From CAYMMX01 sp964391675 (lineage in GTDB: Bacteria > Cyanobacteriota > Vampirovibrionia > Gastranaerophilales > Gastranaerophilaceae), in assembly GCA_964391675.1 (NCBI GenBank), contig CAYMMX010000001.1, forward strand, positions 124,001 through 188,000: a DNA stretch of 64,000 nucleotides. The letters run 5' to 3'. Below are positions 24,869 through 32,497 of this stretch, one piece after another (the first letter of the stretch is position 1; each line of letters begins with the position of its first letter). Below the pieces are notes generated by a model. That model saw nothing but the letters and a program-made list of their open reading frames with translations, made no database searches and was not told the origin of the DNA. The position numbers and the translations under genes were made by a program.

Positions 24869-25609
24869 TTAATATTTTGTTTCATAATCACTATTGTTAT
24901 TTTTTTCTTTGTCATAAAAACTATTCTTTATCATTTCAATAACTGTTTTCATTTGAAATAATTTTTTAGATTCATTAATTTTTTGTTCTTCATCATCAAG
25001 ATTTTCCGACTCTTTTGTTTCTAATATTCCAAATAATGATTTTACTTTTTTCTTAAAATCTTTTAACTTATCCGATATTTTCTTTTCAATAAAATTCTTT
25101 AACTCACCAAAAATTGCATTGAGCTTATCAGAAATATCAGTTAATTTTTCTTTTAAAGCATTTATTAAATTAACAGAAACAGTCAATATATTTTTTACCC
25201 CGTTTACAACAGTGAGAGTTAAGTTTGTACAAACATACATAATTTTTGAATTTAATGAAGATTTTGATTGTATTTTTTGCGACAATATATCTAATTTTGC
25301 TATAAAATTAGATATATTTTGAATAGTCTTGTCAATAATTATCTGGAATTTATATTGGGCAACTATTTGAGTTTGAGCATTTCCAATCCCTTGTTGTTTT
25401 GCCTCTTTTTCTGCTTTAAGCATTTGCTGCCAAACCAAATAACATTCGCTCCAAGACATTTCCCTTTCAGGTTTTTTACTGCTTTGCATACTGGCAGAAC
25501 TACTTCCGCCACCCATTCCATTACATATTGGGCAAGCTCCTTGGGGTAACCCATGGGGACAAGTTCCTAATTTTGGTTTATTTATAGCTGCTGTGTAAGC
25601 AATATTCAT
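24869..25609 (-). CDS. Unknown protein with Cys/His cluster (CPHGLPQGACPIC)
   Basis: This is a 246-residue protein of unknown role. Near the N-terminus, residues 17-29 read CPHGLPQGACPIC, a compact Cys-His-Cys-x2-Cys cluster that could bind zinc or another metal. A Gly/Ser-rich linker and a conserved-looking MSWSECYLVWQQMLKAEKEAKQQ helix follow. The middle (about 95-210) is a long amphipathic helix region with two fairly hydrophobic stretches (IMYVCTNLTLTVVNGVKNIL, LTVSVNLINALKEKL), possibly membrane-associated. It is the first gene after a structured leader that resembles a cobalamin riboswitch, with a weak AAGAG ribosome site beside a hairpin. Two more unknown genes follow on the same strand. 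Confidence 0.65.
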   Translation of the reverse strand: MNIAYTAAINKPKLGTCPHGLPQGACPICNGMGGGSSSASMQSSKKPEREMSWSECYLVWQQMLKAEKEAKQQGIGNAQTQIVAQYKFQIIIDKTIQNISNFIAKLDILSQKIQSKSSLNSKIMYVCTNLTLTVVNGVKNILTVSVNLINALKEKLTDISDKLNAIFGELKNFIEKKISDKLKDFKKKVKSLFGILETKESENLDDEEQKINESKKLFQMKTVIEMIKNSFYDKEKNNNSDYETKY

Positions 25610-25616
25610 AAAAAAA

Positions 25617-25779
25617 TCTCTTTTCGTTCTCCGGACAAAGAAACGAAAAAAGACATAAAAATCTTTTAACCCAACTTTGACTCGAAGTTTACAGGTTATT
25701 TTGAGCAGGACTAAAATACTTATCCCTTCCGGCTATTACGGCTGCGGCACAGCTGGAGATATTCACTCCATTTACTCGT
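25617..25779 (-). promoter_or_regulatory. Cobalamin-riboswitch-like structured leader
   Basis: On the minus strand the leader contains a GGAG-TGAATAT-CTCC hairpin followed at once by AGCTGTGCCGCAGCCGTAAT (core at 25731-25769). This resembles the conserved GGTGAAA..TCC..GCTGTGCCGCAACTGTAA core of cobalamin riboswitches. A later TGCTCAAAATAACCTG is a weaker match to the AGTCAGGA-ACCTG segment. Downstream lie an AAGTT-type hairpin, a small A/T hairpin with a T run, and TTTTCGTT/AACGAAAA (25621-25649) abutting the ribosome site, a plausible expression platform. The match is by eye and incomplete, so the ligand is tentative. Confidence 0.5.
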
Positions 25780-25785
25780 CTTATA

Positions 25786-25814
25786 ATCTTATTTTATATT
25801 ACGGATAAAGTCAA
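25786..25814 (-). promoter_or_regulatory. Promoter of the structured leader
   Basis: TTGACT (25809-25814, minus strand) and TAAGAT (25786-25791) are 17 bases apart. Transcription would begin near 25779 and give a leader of about 170 bases before the ATG at 25609. It lies 26 bases after the stop codon of the gene upstream. Confidence 0.6.
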
Positions 25815-25839
25815 TGAATTATAACAATATGTAATAAGT

Positions 25840-26589
25840 TTAACTTTCACTTAATAGCATAGCTTTATCATAATATTTTTTTGAAAGTTCTTTATTAGTT
25901 TGCTCAAGAATCTTTGCTATTCCAAGACAGCTTTGTTTACTTGTAGGATTTATCTTTAATGCTTGTATATAGTTTTTCATAGCATTTTCCGAATCCTTTT
26001 TACTCAAGTAAATTTCTCCTTTTAAATAAAAAGCATAAGCATTATAAGGTTCTTTTTTTGTAACGTCATCTAGTAAATCAATAGCCAAATTATAATTTGA
26101 GATTGTTTTAGAATCCTTAAGCAATATTGCTGTATCTATTTTTTTGTCTGAATCAACATCAGAATTCTTAGCTTGCTCATAATAAAGATTTAAGTATTGA
26201 TTACTTACATTATTTTCTTTAGCAACAGCAGACTTATCTTGATTCGCTTTTGTTAAGGAAATTGATTTTATTGGTGAAGATTTTAATGAAATATTGTAAA
26301 CACATGGTGTTGAAATTCTCTGTACAATACTGACTTTTTCTGTTGGCATTAAATTATAAAGTTCTTTATTAGAAAGCATAAATATCGGACGATATTTATT
26401 AAAGTAAAAAAGATTTTTCGACCAATAACTCTCTGTTCTAATATTTCTGTTAACAGGAGTTTCTGTCATAATGGTTTTTTCTGTATCATAAAAATAGTTT
26501 CTTGAAACTTCAGCTTCTATCTTAGCAAATGCAGGTAAAAGACCGGCACCTAAAATAGTTGATAAAATTAATAATTTCTTAATCCCCAT
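25840..26589 (-). CDS. Secreted TPR-repeat protein
   Basis: This 249-residue protein has a signal peptide (MGIKKLLILSTILGAGLLPAFA) with an AFA-type cleavage site. The first ~120 mature residues are polar and unrecognised. From about residue 160 there are tetratricopeptide repeats: NLAIDLLDDVTKKEPYNAYA, then AFYLKGEIYLSKKDSENAMK..ALKINP, then SCLGIAKILEQTNKELSKKY. These helices usually mount protein complexes, here in the periplasm. The gene starts 19 bases after the aminotransferase stop, so it is probably read from the same promoter, although the functions have no obvious link. Confidence 0.8.
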   Translation of the reverse strand: MGIKKLLILSTILGAGLLPAFAKIEAEVSRNYFYDTEKTIMTETPVNRNIRTESYWSKNLFYFNKYRPIFMLSNKELYNLMPTEKVSIVQRISTPCVYNISLKSSPIKSISLTKANQDKSAVAKENNVSNQYLNLYYEQAKNSDVDSDKKIDTAILLKDSKTISNYNLAIDLLDDVTKKEPYNAYAFYLKGEIYLSKKDSENAMKNYIQALKINPTSKQSCLGIAKILEQTNKELSKKYYDKAMLLSES

Positions 26590-26608
26590 ATTATAAATCC
26601 TTTTGAAT

Positions 26609-27805
26609 TTAATCAGTATATCTGACTCCTGCAGATTTTAATCTTTTAACCGCTTCTTTCAATTTTTTAATATCTTGTACAAGAGAAACCCTGAAATGGT
26701 CATCTGAATATTTTCCGAAGGCCATTCCCGGAGTAAATACAACTCCTGTCTTATTCATAACTGAAACGCAAAAATCTTTTGAATTCATTCCCTCAGGAAC
26801 TTTAAGCCATAAATACATTGTTGCACATGGATTATTAACTTTCCAACCCATTTCTTCAAACGCTTTTACTAAAAAATCTCTTCTTTTTTGATAAGTTTTC
26901 ATCGTTTTTTCAACATATTTGTACGGCATTTTCATAGCAGCTATTGCAGCATCCTGCATTATGTTTGAAGTTCCATAGTCAAAATTTAGTTTCATTGCAA
27001 AGACTGTATCAACAAGTTCTTTTTTACCAAGTACAAAGCCTACACGCCAACCTGCCATATTAAATGTCTTCGAACAAGTATGTACTTCTAAAGCAACTTC
27101 TTTTGCTCCTTCAATAGCAAAAATACTTAATGGTCTGTATCCATCATAACAAACTTCACCATAAGCCAAATCTGATATTAACAAAATTTCATTATCAATA
27201 CAAAATTTAACTAATTTTTCTAAAAATTCTCTTGTTGCAACAGCACCGGTCGGATTATTAGGATAATTTACTATAAAAGCTTTTGCCTTTTTTGCAACCT
27301 CAGCAGGAATAGAACCTAAATCAGGTAAAAAATTTCTCTCAGGCAGTAATGGAACATGATATACAGCTGCTCCAGCTATCCAAGTTGCTCTGGATAAAAC
27401 CGGATAATAAGGGTCAGGAACTATATTTAAATCACCTTGATTAGTGAATGCCATAGAAACATGTGCAATTCCTTCTTTTCCGCCATTCATTGCCTGTGCT
27501 ATAAAATCACTATCTAATTCAACACTATAGCGCTTTTTCATCCATTCTTTAATTGTTTTTTGAAAATCTTCTTTTCCTCTAAAATCAGGATACCCATGAT
27601 TTTTGGGGTTTTTCATAGATTTTATTGTTTCCTTAATAATGTATTTAGGAGTGGGTCTGTCAGGATTTCCTATTCCCAAATCTATTAAATCTATTCCTCT
27701 TTTTCGGGCATCATCTTTTAATTCATCTAGTTCTACAAAAATATATTTATCTAAGTTTTTGATTTTATCAGCCGGCTCAATCTTAATTTTTTTTATTGTA
27801 TCCAT
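26609..27805 (-). CDS. PLP-dependent class I/II aminotransferase (LL-diaminopimelate aminotransferase-like)
   Basis: This 398-residue fold-type I aminotransferase shows DLGIGNPDRPTP, PDPYYPVL, VNYPNNPTGAVAT and SDLAYGEVCYDG. The PLP Lys lies in SKTFNMAGWRVGF, and the substrate Arg in DHFRVSLV. The closest recalled group is LL-diaminopimelate aminotransferase and related cyanobacterial aspartate/alanine-type enzymes. A diaminopimelate role would fit lysine and peptidoglycan synthesis in this lineage. Substrate cannot be read from sequence alone. The ATG follows GAGAGGAAA. A secreted TPR protein gene follows 19 bases later. Confidence 0.82.
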   Translation of the reverse strand: MDTIKKIKIEPADKIKNLDKYIFVELDELKDDARKRGIDLIDLGIGNPDRPTPKYIIKETIKSMKNPKNHGYPDFRGKEDFQKTIKEWMKKRYSVELDSDFIAQAMNGGKEGIAHVSMAFTNQGDLNIVPDPYYPVLSRATWIAGAAVYHVPLLPERNFLPDLGSIPAEVAKKAKAFIVNYPNNPTGAVATREFLEKLVKFCIDNEILLISDLAYGEVCYDGYRPLSIFAIEGAKEVALEVHTCSKTFNMAGWRVGFVLGKKELVDTVFAMKLNFDYGTSNIMQDAAIAAMKMPYKYVEKTMKTYQKRRDFLVKAFEEMGWKVNNPCATMYLWLKVPEGMNSKDFCVSVMNKTGVVFTPGMAFGKYSDDHFRVSLVQDIKKLKEAVKRLKSAGVRYTD

Positions 27806-27900
27806 AATATTTCCTCTCTAATGAAATATTATAACAGTTTTTTATTAAAAGACATTATCTTTACTATTCTTAAAATTGTAAAAGAAAATAAAAAACTTTA

Positions 27901-29265
27901 TTATATTTTCCCGCCAACAGCTTTATACAAACTTATCTGATCGATATAACATTCAACTTTACTTGATGCTAAAAGTTTATTTATAACCAAAAGGTTTTCT
28001 CTTTGCTGAATTAAATCTAAGTTTGATATTACACCCTCTTCATATCTTTTTTGCATGTATTTATAATCTGTTTTTTGCATTTCATATGATTTGTGATTTT
28101 TTCTATATTTTTCATCATCAATCTTTAAAGAGCTGAGTGCATCATTAACTTCCTGAATAGCAGTTAAATTGGTTTTATAATAAGTTTGTAAGGCTTGATC
28201 GTATTTGTTTTTATTAATTCGCAGATTGGCAAATTTAGCGCCACCGGTAAATAGGGGTAACATAGCCTGACCACCCATTAAGGCTAAAGCATTAGTCCAA
28301 TTCATAGAAGCACCTAAAGAGTTTGTATTAAAAAACAATAAACCTATAATATCAATCTTGGGTAAAAACTCTTTTTTTGCAATCCTTACGTCAAGACCAG
28401 CTTTTTCCACCATTTTTTCTGCAGCCATATAGTCCGGCCTTTGGACAATAATATCTGAAGATATCTCTTTTGGAATTTCTTTTGAATACATTAGTTCTTC
28501 GTATGAAATTCTCTTTATTTCATTAATATTATTAGGGCTTTCTCCTATTAAAACAGCAAATGAATTTAGTAAAATATTTCTGGCTTTTTCTAAATCAGCT
28601 AAATCAATTTGCGCTAAAACATACGCTTTATCAGCTCTGACTAAATCTGCTGTAGACGTTATACCTTGTTCATTTCTAACTCGCATTAAATCATAAATTA
28701 TTTTTCTGTCTTTTATAATTTCGTTTTGAATATCTATAAGTTTATCTAATTTAATTATATTAAAATAAGTTGCTCCGACATAAGATGCGACTGAAATATA
28801 TGCAGCTTTTTCATTAAATTTTGAAACCTCATAAAGCTTTTTTACAGATTTAGTTTTATCTCTATTCTTCAAAAATAAATCTGCTTCATAGTTTACCATC
28901 ATAGGAAAACCCCAAGAACTTTCTGTATTTGTAACTCCTGTCATTTTATATAAGAGGGGGGATGCTCCGATAGAAGCATTTGGAAGTTCCTTAGAAAATT
29001 GCAATTTTACATTTTGTCTTGACTCTTCAACTTTCAAGGTTGCTATTTTTAAATCATAATTATTATTAATTGCTTTTACAATGTAATCTTCCAGTATTTC
29101 GTCCTTATAATTTTTCCACCAATCTAAATTCACATCATTAAATTTGTATTCTGTAATTTGCGATTGCATAATATTGTTTTTTTTATTAAAAACAATTGCT
29201 TCTGCCGGAATAATATTAAGTCCCAATATGTTTATTAAAACTAGTGTTGATATAATTTTCTTCAT
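27901..29265 (-). CDS. TolC/NodT-type outer-membrane efflux factor
   Basis: This 454-residue protein has a signal peptide (MKKIISTLVLINILGLNIIPAEA). The fold is that of an outer-membrane factor: DLDWWKNYKDEILEDYIVKAI-type start, paired long coiled-coil helices and LPLFTGGAKFANLRINKNKYDQAL. RYEEGVISNLDLIQQRENLL, the classic OMF repeat, comes near the end. There is no lipobox Cys. It forms the exit duct for tripartite pumps. It diverges from a marR-emrA-emrB operon across a 133-base region holding two matching palindromes, so the four genes make one regulated drug or metabolite efflux system. Confidence 0.88.
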   Translation of the reverse strand: MKKIISTLVLINILGLNIIPAEAIVFNKKNNIMQSQITEYKFNDVNLDWWKNYKDEILEDYIVKAINNNYDLKIATLKVEESRQNVKLQFSKELPNASIGASPLLYKMTGVTNTESSWGFPMMVNYEADLFLKNRDKTKSVKKLYEVSKFNEKAAYISVASYVGATYFNIIKLDKLIDIQNEIIKDRKIIYDLMRVRNEQGITSTADLVRADKAYVLAQIDLADLEKARNILLNSFAVLIGESPNNINEIKRISYEELMYSKEIPKEISSDIIVQRPDYMAAEKMVEKAGLDVRIAKKEFLPKIDIIGLLFFNTNSLGASMNWTNALALMGGQAMLPLFTGGAKFANLRINKNKYDQALQTYYKTNLTAIQEVNDALSSLKIDDEKYRKNHKSYEMQKTDYKYMQKRYEEGVISNLDLIQQRENLLVINKLLASSKVECYIDQISLYKAVGGKI

Positions 29266-29313
29266 TTTTATTTTTTCCTATTTACATTTTATATTCTATA
29301 TGCTAACATATTA

Positions 29314-29363
29314 ATGTTGTAATTGCAACATGTAATTATTACATCATGTTGCCATGGTAACAT
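29314..29363. promoter_or_regulatory. Paired operators of the MarR-type regulator
   Basis: Two copies of ATGTTG-N6-[T/C]AACAT type palindromes occur at 29314-29331 and 29346-29363, 32 bases apart (about three helical turns). A perfect TGTAAT-T-ATTACA palindrome (29331-29343) lies between. They sit between the divergent efflux-factor and marR starts, where a MarR dimer would bind to control both directions. Confidence 0.65.
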
Positions 29364-29398
29364 AATAGTTTACAATAATATTATATACTGGGAATCAA

Positions 29399-29866
29399 AT
29401 GAAAGAAAAAGAAATAAAGCACTATTATGAAAGCGTTTTGTATTTAATGGAGCAAACCATTGTTTACACAAAACTCAAAGGAGCACAATTTTTTAATCAG
29501 TTAAAAATGGGGATAACAATAGATCAATTTGTTGCACTTGACTCTATATATGCAAATCCGGACATTTGCCAAAGAGATTTATCAAAACTTATTTTAAAAG
29601 ATCGTTCAAACACCGGCCGAATTTTAAATATTTTGGAAGAAAAAGGATTTATAACAAGATCTGTTGAAACAAAGGGTAAAAGACTAGTCAAGAAAATTTA
29701 TATAACAGAAGAAGGAAAAAGCCTTGTAGAAAAAAGCCTTCCAAAATTATCCGCAGCATTTTATAAGGTTTTAGAAGATATAACAGAAGAAGAATTTAAC
29801 ACTTTAAGAAATATAGTTACTAAATTAAAAACAAGCTTAAGTAAGACAACTAGCATACAAATATAA
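29399..29866 (+). CDS. MarR-family transcriptional regulator
   Basis: This 155-residue winged-helix repressor has the MarR layout: an N-terminal dimer helix, then LKMGITIDQFVALDSIYANPDICQRDLSKLI. The recognition region LKDRSNTGRILNILEEKGFITRSVETKGKRLVKKIYITEEG follows, with the wing Lys/Arg residues. It probably represses the downstream emrA-emrB genes and the divergent outer-membrane factor, and releases DNA on binding a small ligand. The operators are the paired palindromes just upstream. It is 17 bases from the next gene, so they form an operon. The inducer is unknown. Confidence 0.92.
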   Translation: MKEKEIKHYYESVLYLMEQTIVYTKLKGAQFFNQLKMGITIDQFVALDSIYANPDICQRDLSKLILKDRSNTGRILNILEEKGFITRSVETKGKRLVKKIYITEEGKSLVEKSLPKLSAAFYKVLEDITEEEFNTLRNIVTKLKTSLSKTTSIQI

Positions 29867-29882
29867 AAAGGAGAGAATATAA

Positions 29883-30857
29883 ATGGCAGAAGAAGATAAT
29901 AAAATAAAAGTAAAAAAAAGGTTTCTGATACCAATTCTTATAGTTATTGCATCATTAGCAACATATATATCTATTATTAATGCTGCTAAATTTGAATCAA
30001 CAGAAGATGCTTATGTAGAAACCCATACTGTACAAGTTGCTCCAAAAGTTTCAGGACAAATACTACAAATACTTGTTACAGATAATCAACATGTTAAAGA
30101 AGGTGACTTAGTTGCGATAATAGATCCAAATGATTACAATGCAAAACTAGCTGAAATTTCTGCAAAATATGATTCGGCTGTTCTAAAGCAAAAAGGGGCA
30201 AAAGCAGTATTTGAAGCCGCAGATTCACAAATAAAACTGGCAAAGAAAAATCTGGATAGATACACTGAACTTTATAAATCAGGAGCAGCATCAAAACTTG
30301 AATATGACAAAGCCAAAACCGATTATGATAATGCTCAGGCTTCTTTTACAAATGCGCAGGAAAATTTATTTTCTAAAGAAAATAATAGGGTAGCAGATGC
30401 TGATCTAAAACAACTTGCCGCAATGAAAAAACAGGCGGAATTAGCCCTTTCATATACAAAAATATATGCGCCTCAAAGTGGCTCTGTTTCAAATAAAACA
30501 GCAGAAAAGGGTGCTTTTGTTTCAACAGGACAACCCTTATTCGTAATTGTTCCTGATAACGTATGGATAGTAGCTAATTTTAAAGAAAGTCAACTAAGGC
30601 ATATGAAATCAGGACAAGAAGTTGAAATTAAAGTAGATACATATCCGGATAAAAGATTCAAAGGCAAAATTGACAGCATACAAAGAATTTCGGGGGCAAA
30701 ATCCAGCTTATTTCCACCTGAAAATGCTGTAGGTAGTTTTGTAAAAATTGTACAGAGAATCCCTGTTAAAATTGTATTTACAGAAAAAATAAATCCGAAT
30801 GAATATACAATTGTAGCAGGAATGTCAGTTGAGCCAAAAGTTCGAGTTAAAGATTAA
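29883..30857 (+). CDS. emrA: EmrA/HlyD-type membrane fusion protein
   Basis: This 324-residue periplasmic adaptor has one N-terminal membrane helix (about 13-32, FLIPILIVIASLATYISII). The first lipoyl half follows (TEDAYVETHTVQVAPKVSGQIL..DNQHVKEGDLVAIIDPNDY), then a coiled-coil hairpin (about 85-185) and the second half YTKIYAPQSGSVSNKTAEKGAFVSTGQPL. The DAYV start and hairpin are typical of EmrA. It links the MFS pump encoded next to the TolC-like factor encoded divergently. The stop overlaps the emrB ATG by 1 base (TAATG), so the two are translationally coupled. Confidence 0.9.
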   Translation: MAEEDNKIKVKKRFLIPILIVIASLATYISIINAAKFESTEDAYVETHTVQVAPKVSGQILQILVTDNQHVKEGDLVAIIDPNDYNAKLAEISAKYDSAVLKQKGAKAVFEAADSQIKLAKKNLDRYTELYKSGAASKLEYDKAKTDYDNAQASFTNAQENLFSKENNRVADADLKQLAAMKKQAELALSYTKIYAPQSGSVSNKTAEKGAFVSTGQPLFVIVPDNVWIVANFKESQLRHMKSGQEVEIKVDTYPDKRFKGKIDSIQRISGAKSSLFPPENAVGSFVKIVQRIPVKIVFTEKINPNEYTIVAGMSVEPKVRVKD

Positions 30858-32443
30858 TGACCACAGAAGATGTAAAAATAGAAGAAGAATGGAAATTACC
30901 TGAGAACCCTTGGCCTGCTACAATTGCAGTTATGATTGCTACATTTATGTTTGTTTTAGATTCTACTATTGCAAATGTTGCATTGCCACACATGGCAGGA
31001 AGTTTCTCTTCAAGTAACGAAGAAACTTTATGGGTTTTAACAAGCTATATGATTGCAAGTGGTATTATACTTCCTTCTGTTGCATGGTTTAGCGGTGTTT
31101 TTGGCAGAAAAAAATTCTTTATAAATTGTGTTCTAATTTTTACAATATCTTCTTTTTTATGCGGACTTGCAAGGTCATTAGATCAAATGATTTTAGCCAG
31201 AATTTTACAAGGGCTTGGCGGCGGAGCTATTGTTCCTGTTGCTCAATCAATTTTATTAGAAAGTTTTCCTCTCTCAAAAAGGAGAATGGCAATGTCAATT
31301 TTTGGGGTAGGAATAATTATTGCACCAATAATAGGTCCTGTTTTAGGAGGATGGATTACAGACAATTATAACTGGCATTGGATATTTTATATTAATGTTC
31401 CTATTGGTTTTTTAGCTGTAATATTAGCAAATATGTTTGTTGAAGATCCTCCTTTTGCAAGAAAAAAAGAAGGTCAAAAAATTGATTTTCTCGGATTTGG
31501 ATTTTTAATTATATGGCTAGTATGCTTACAAATAGGATTAGATAAAGGACAAAATGCCGATTGGTTTAATTCACCAATGATTTGTTCACTTTTTGTTGTA
31601 TCTATAATTGCAATGATTTCTTTTATTATTTCACAACTCAAAAATGAAAAATCTATACTCGATTTAAAAGTATTTAAGGATACAAATTTTTGTTTTGGAA
31701 CTTTATTAATGATTTTGGTAATGGCAGTTTTATACTCTTCAATTGCAATAATGCCTTTATTTTTACAAAATCTTTTAAAATATTCTGCTTATTTAAGCGG
31801 TCTAAGTATGATGCCAAGAGGTGTCGGAAGTGTTACAGGTCTTATTATTACAGGAATTTTTGCAAAAAAAATAGAAGATAGAGTACTTATAGCAATTGGA
31901 CTGGCGCTAATGGGATTATCCGGTCTTATGTTTGGATTATTGAGTCTTCAAATATCTATGATAAACATTATTATTCCAAATTTTATATTTGGTTTAGGAA
32001 TGAGCTTTTGTCTTATTGCATTAAGCACGATTTCTGTAGCCACACTAAGAAGTGACCAAATGACAAATGCAACAGGAATTCAGGCTTTGTTAAAAAATAT
32101 CGGGGGAGCTATAGGTATGTCTTTAGTATCAACTATGATATCCAGGTGCGGACAAATGCACCAATATAGTATGGTTGGATATTTAAATCCGCTTAACCAG
32201 GTTTTTCAAATGAAAGTGAAAACTATGACAGCAGCACTTGCAAAATATAATGCAATTCCTATTGCTGAATATAAAGCCAATTATTTAATGTATGCAGAAC
32301 TTCTTAAACAATCTTATTTGTGGGCGTTTATGGATGCATTTAGAATTTTTGGATTAGTGTGTTTATTAATAATTCCAATTTTATTATTAATGAAATCAAG
32401 CGAAAAACAAACTGATAATAAAGATATGTCCTCAATGCATTAA
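30857..32443 (+). CDS. emrB: EmrB/QacA-type MFS drug:H+ antiporter (14 TM)
   Basis: This 528-residue inner-membrane transporter belongs to the DHA2 family. LDSTIANVALPHMAG (motif D1-like), FGRKKFFINCVLIF (motif A), RILQGLGGGAIVPVAQSIL (motif B) and GVGIIIAPIIGPVLGGWITDNYNWHWIFYINVP (motif C) are all present. About fourteen helices are expected. It pumps lipophilic compounds through the EmrA adaptor and the outer-membrane factor. It ends the operon, followed by a perfect bidirectional hairpin. The exported compound cannot be predicted. Confidence 0.93.
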   Translation: MTTEDVKIEEEWKLPENPWPATIAVMIATFMFVLDSTIANVALPHMAGSFSSSNEETLWVLTSYMIASGIILPSVAWFSGVFGRKKFFINCVLIFTISSFLCGLARSLDQMILARILQGLGGGAIVPVAQSILLESFPLSKRRMAMSIFGVGIIIAPIIGPVLGGWITDNYNWHWIFYINVPIGFLAVILANMFVEDPPFARKKEGQKIDFLGFGFLIIWLVCLQIGLDKGQNADWFNSPMICSLFVVSIIAMISFIISQLKNEKSILDLKVFKDTNFCFGTLLMILVMAVLYSSIAIMPLFLQNLLKYSAYLSGLSMMPRGVGSVTGLIITGIFAKKIEDRVLIAIGLALMGLSGLMFGLLSLQISMINIIIPNFIFGLGMSFCLIALSTISVATLRSDQMTNATGIQALLKNIGGAIGMSLVSTMISRCGQMHQYSMVGYLNPLNQVFQMKVKTMTAALAKYNAIPIAEYKANYLMYAELLKQSYLWAFMDAFRIFGLVCLLIIPILLLMKSSEKQTDNKDMSSMH

Positions 32444-32447
32444 AAAT

Positions 32448-32484
32448 AAAAGAATGCCGATAATAGTATTATCGGCATTCTTTT
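32448..32484. terminator. Bidirectional terminator after emrB
   Basis: A perfect 17-pair stem (AAAAGAATGCCGATAAT with its complement, loop AGT) is flanked by an A run and a T run. It lies between the convergent emrB-like and FtsH-like genes and can serve both. Confidence 0.85.
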
Positions 32485-32497
32485 GAAATATCTTATA

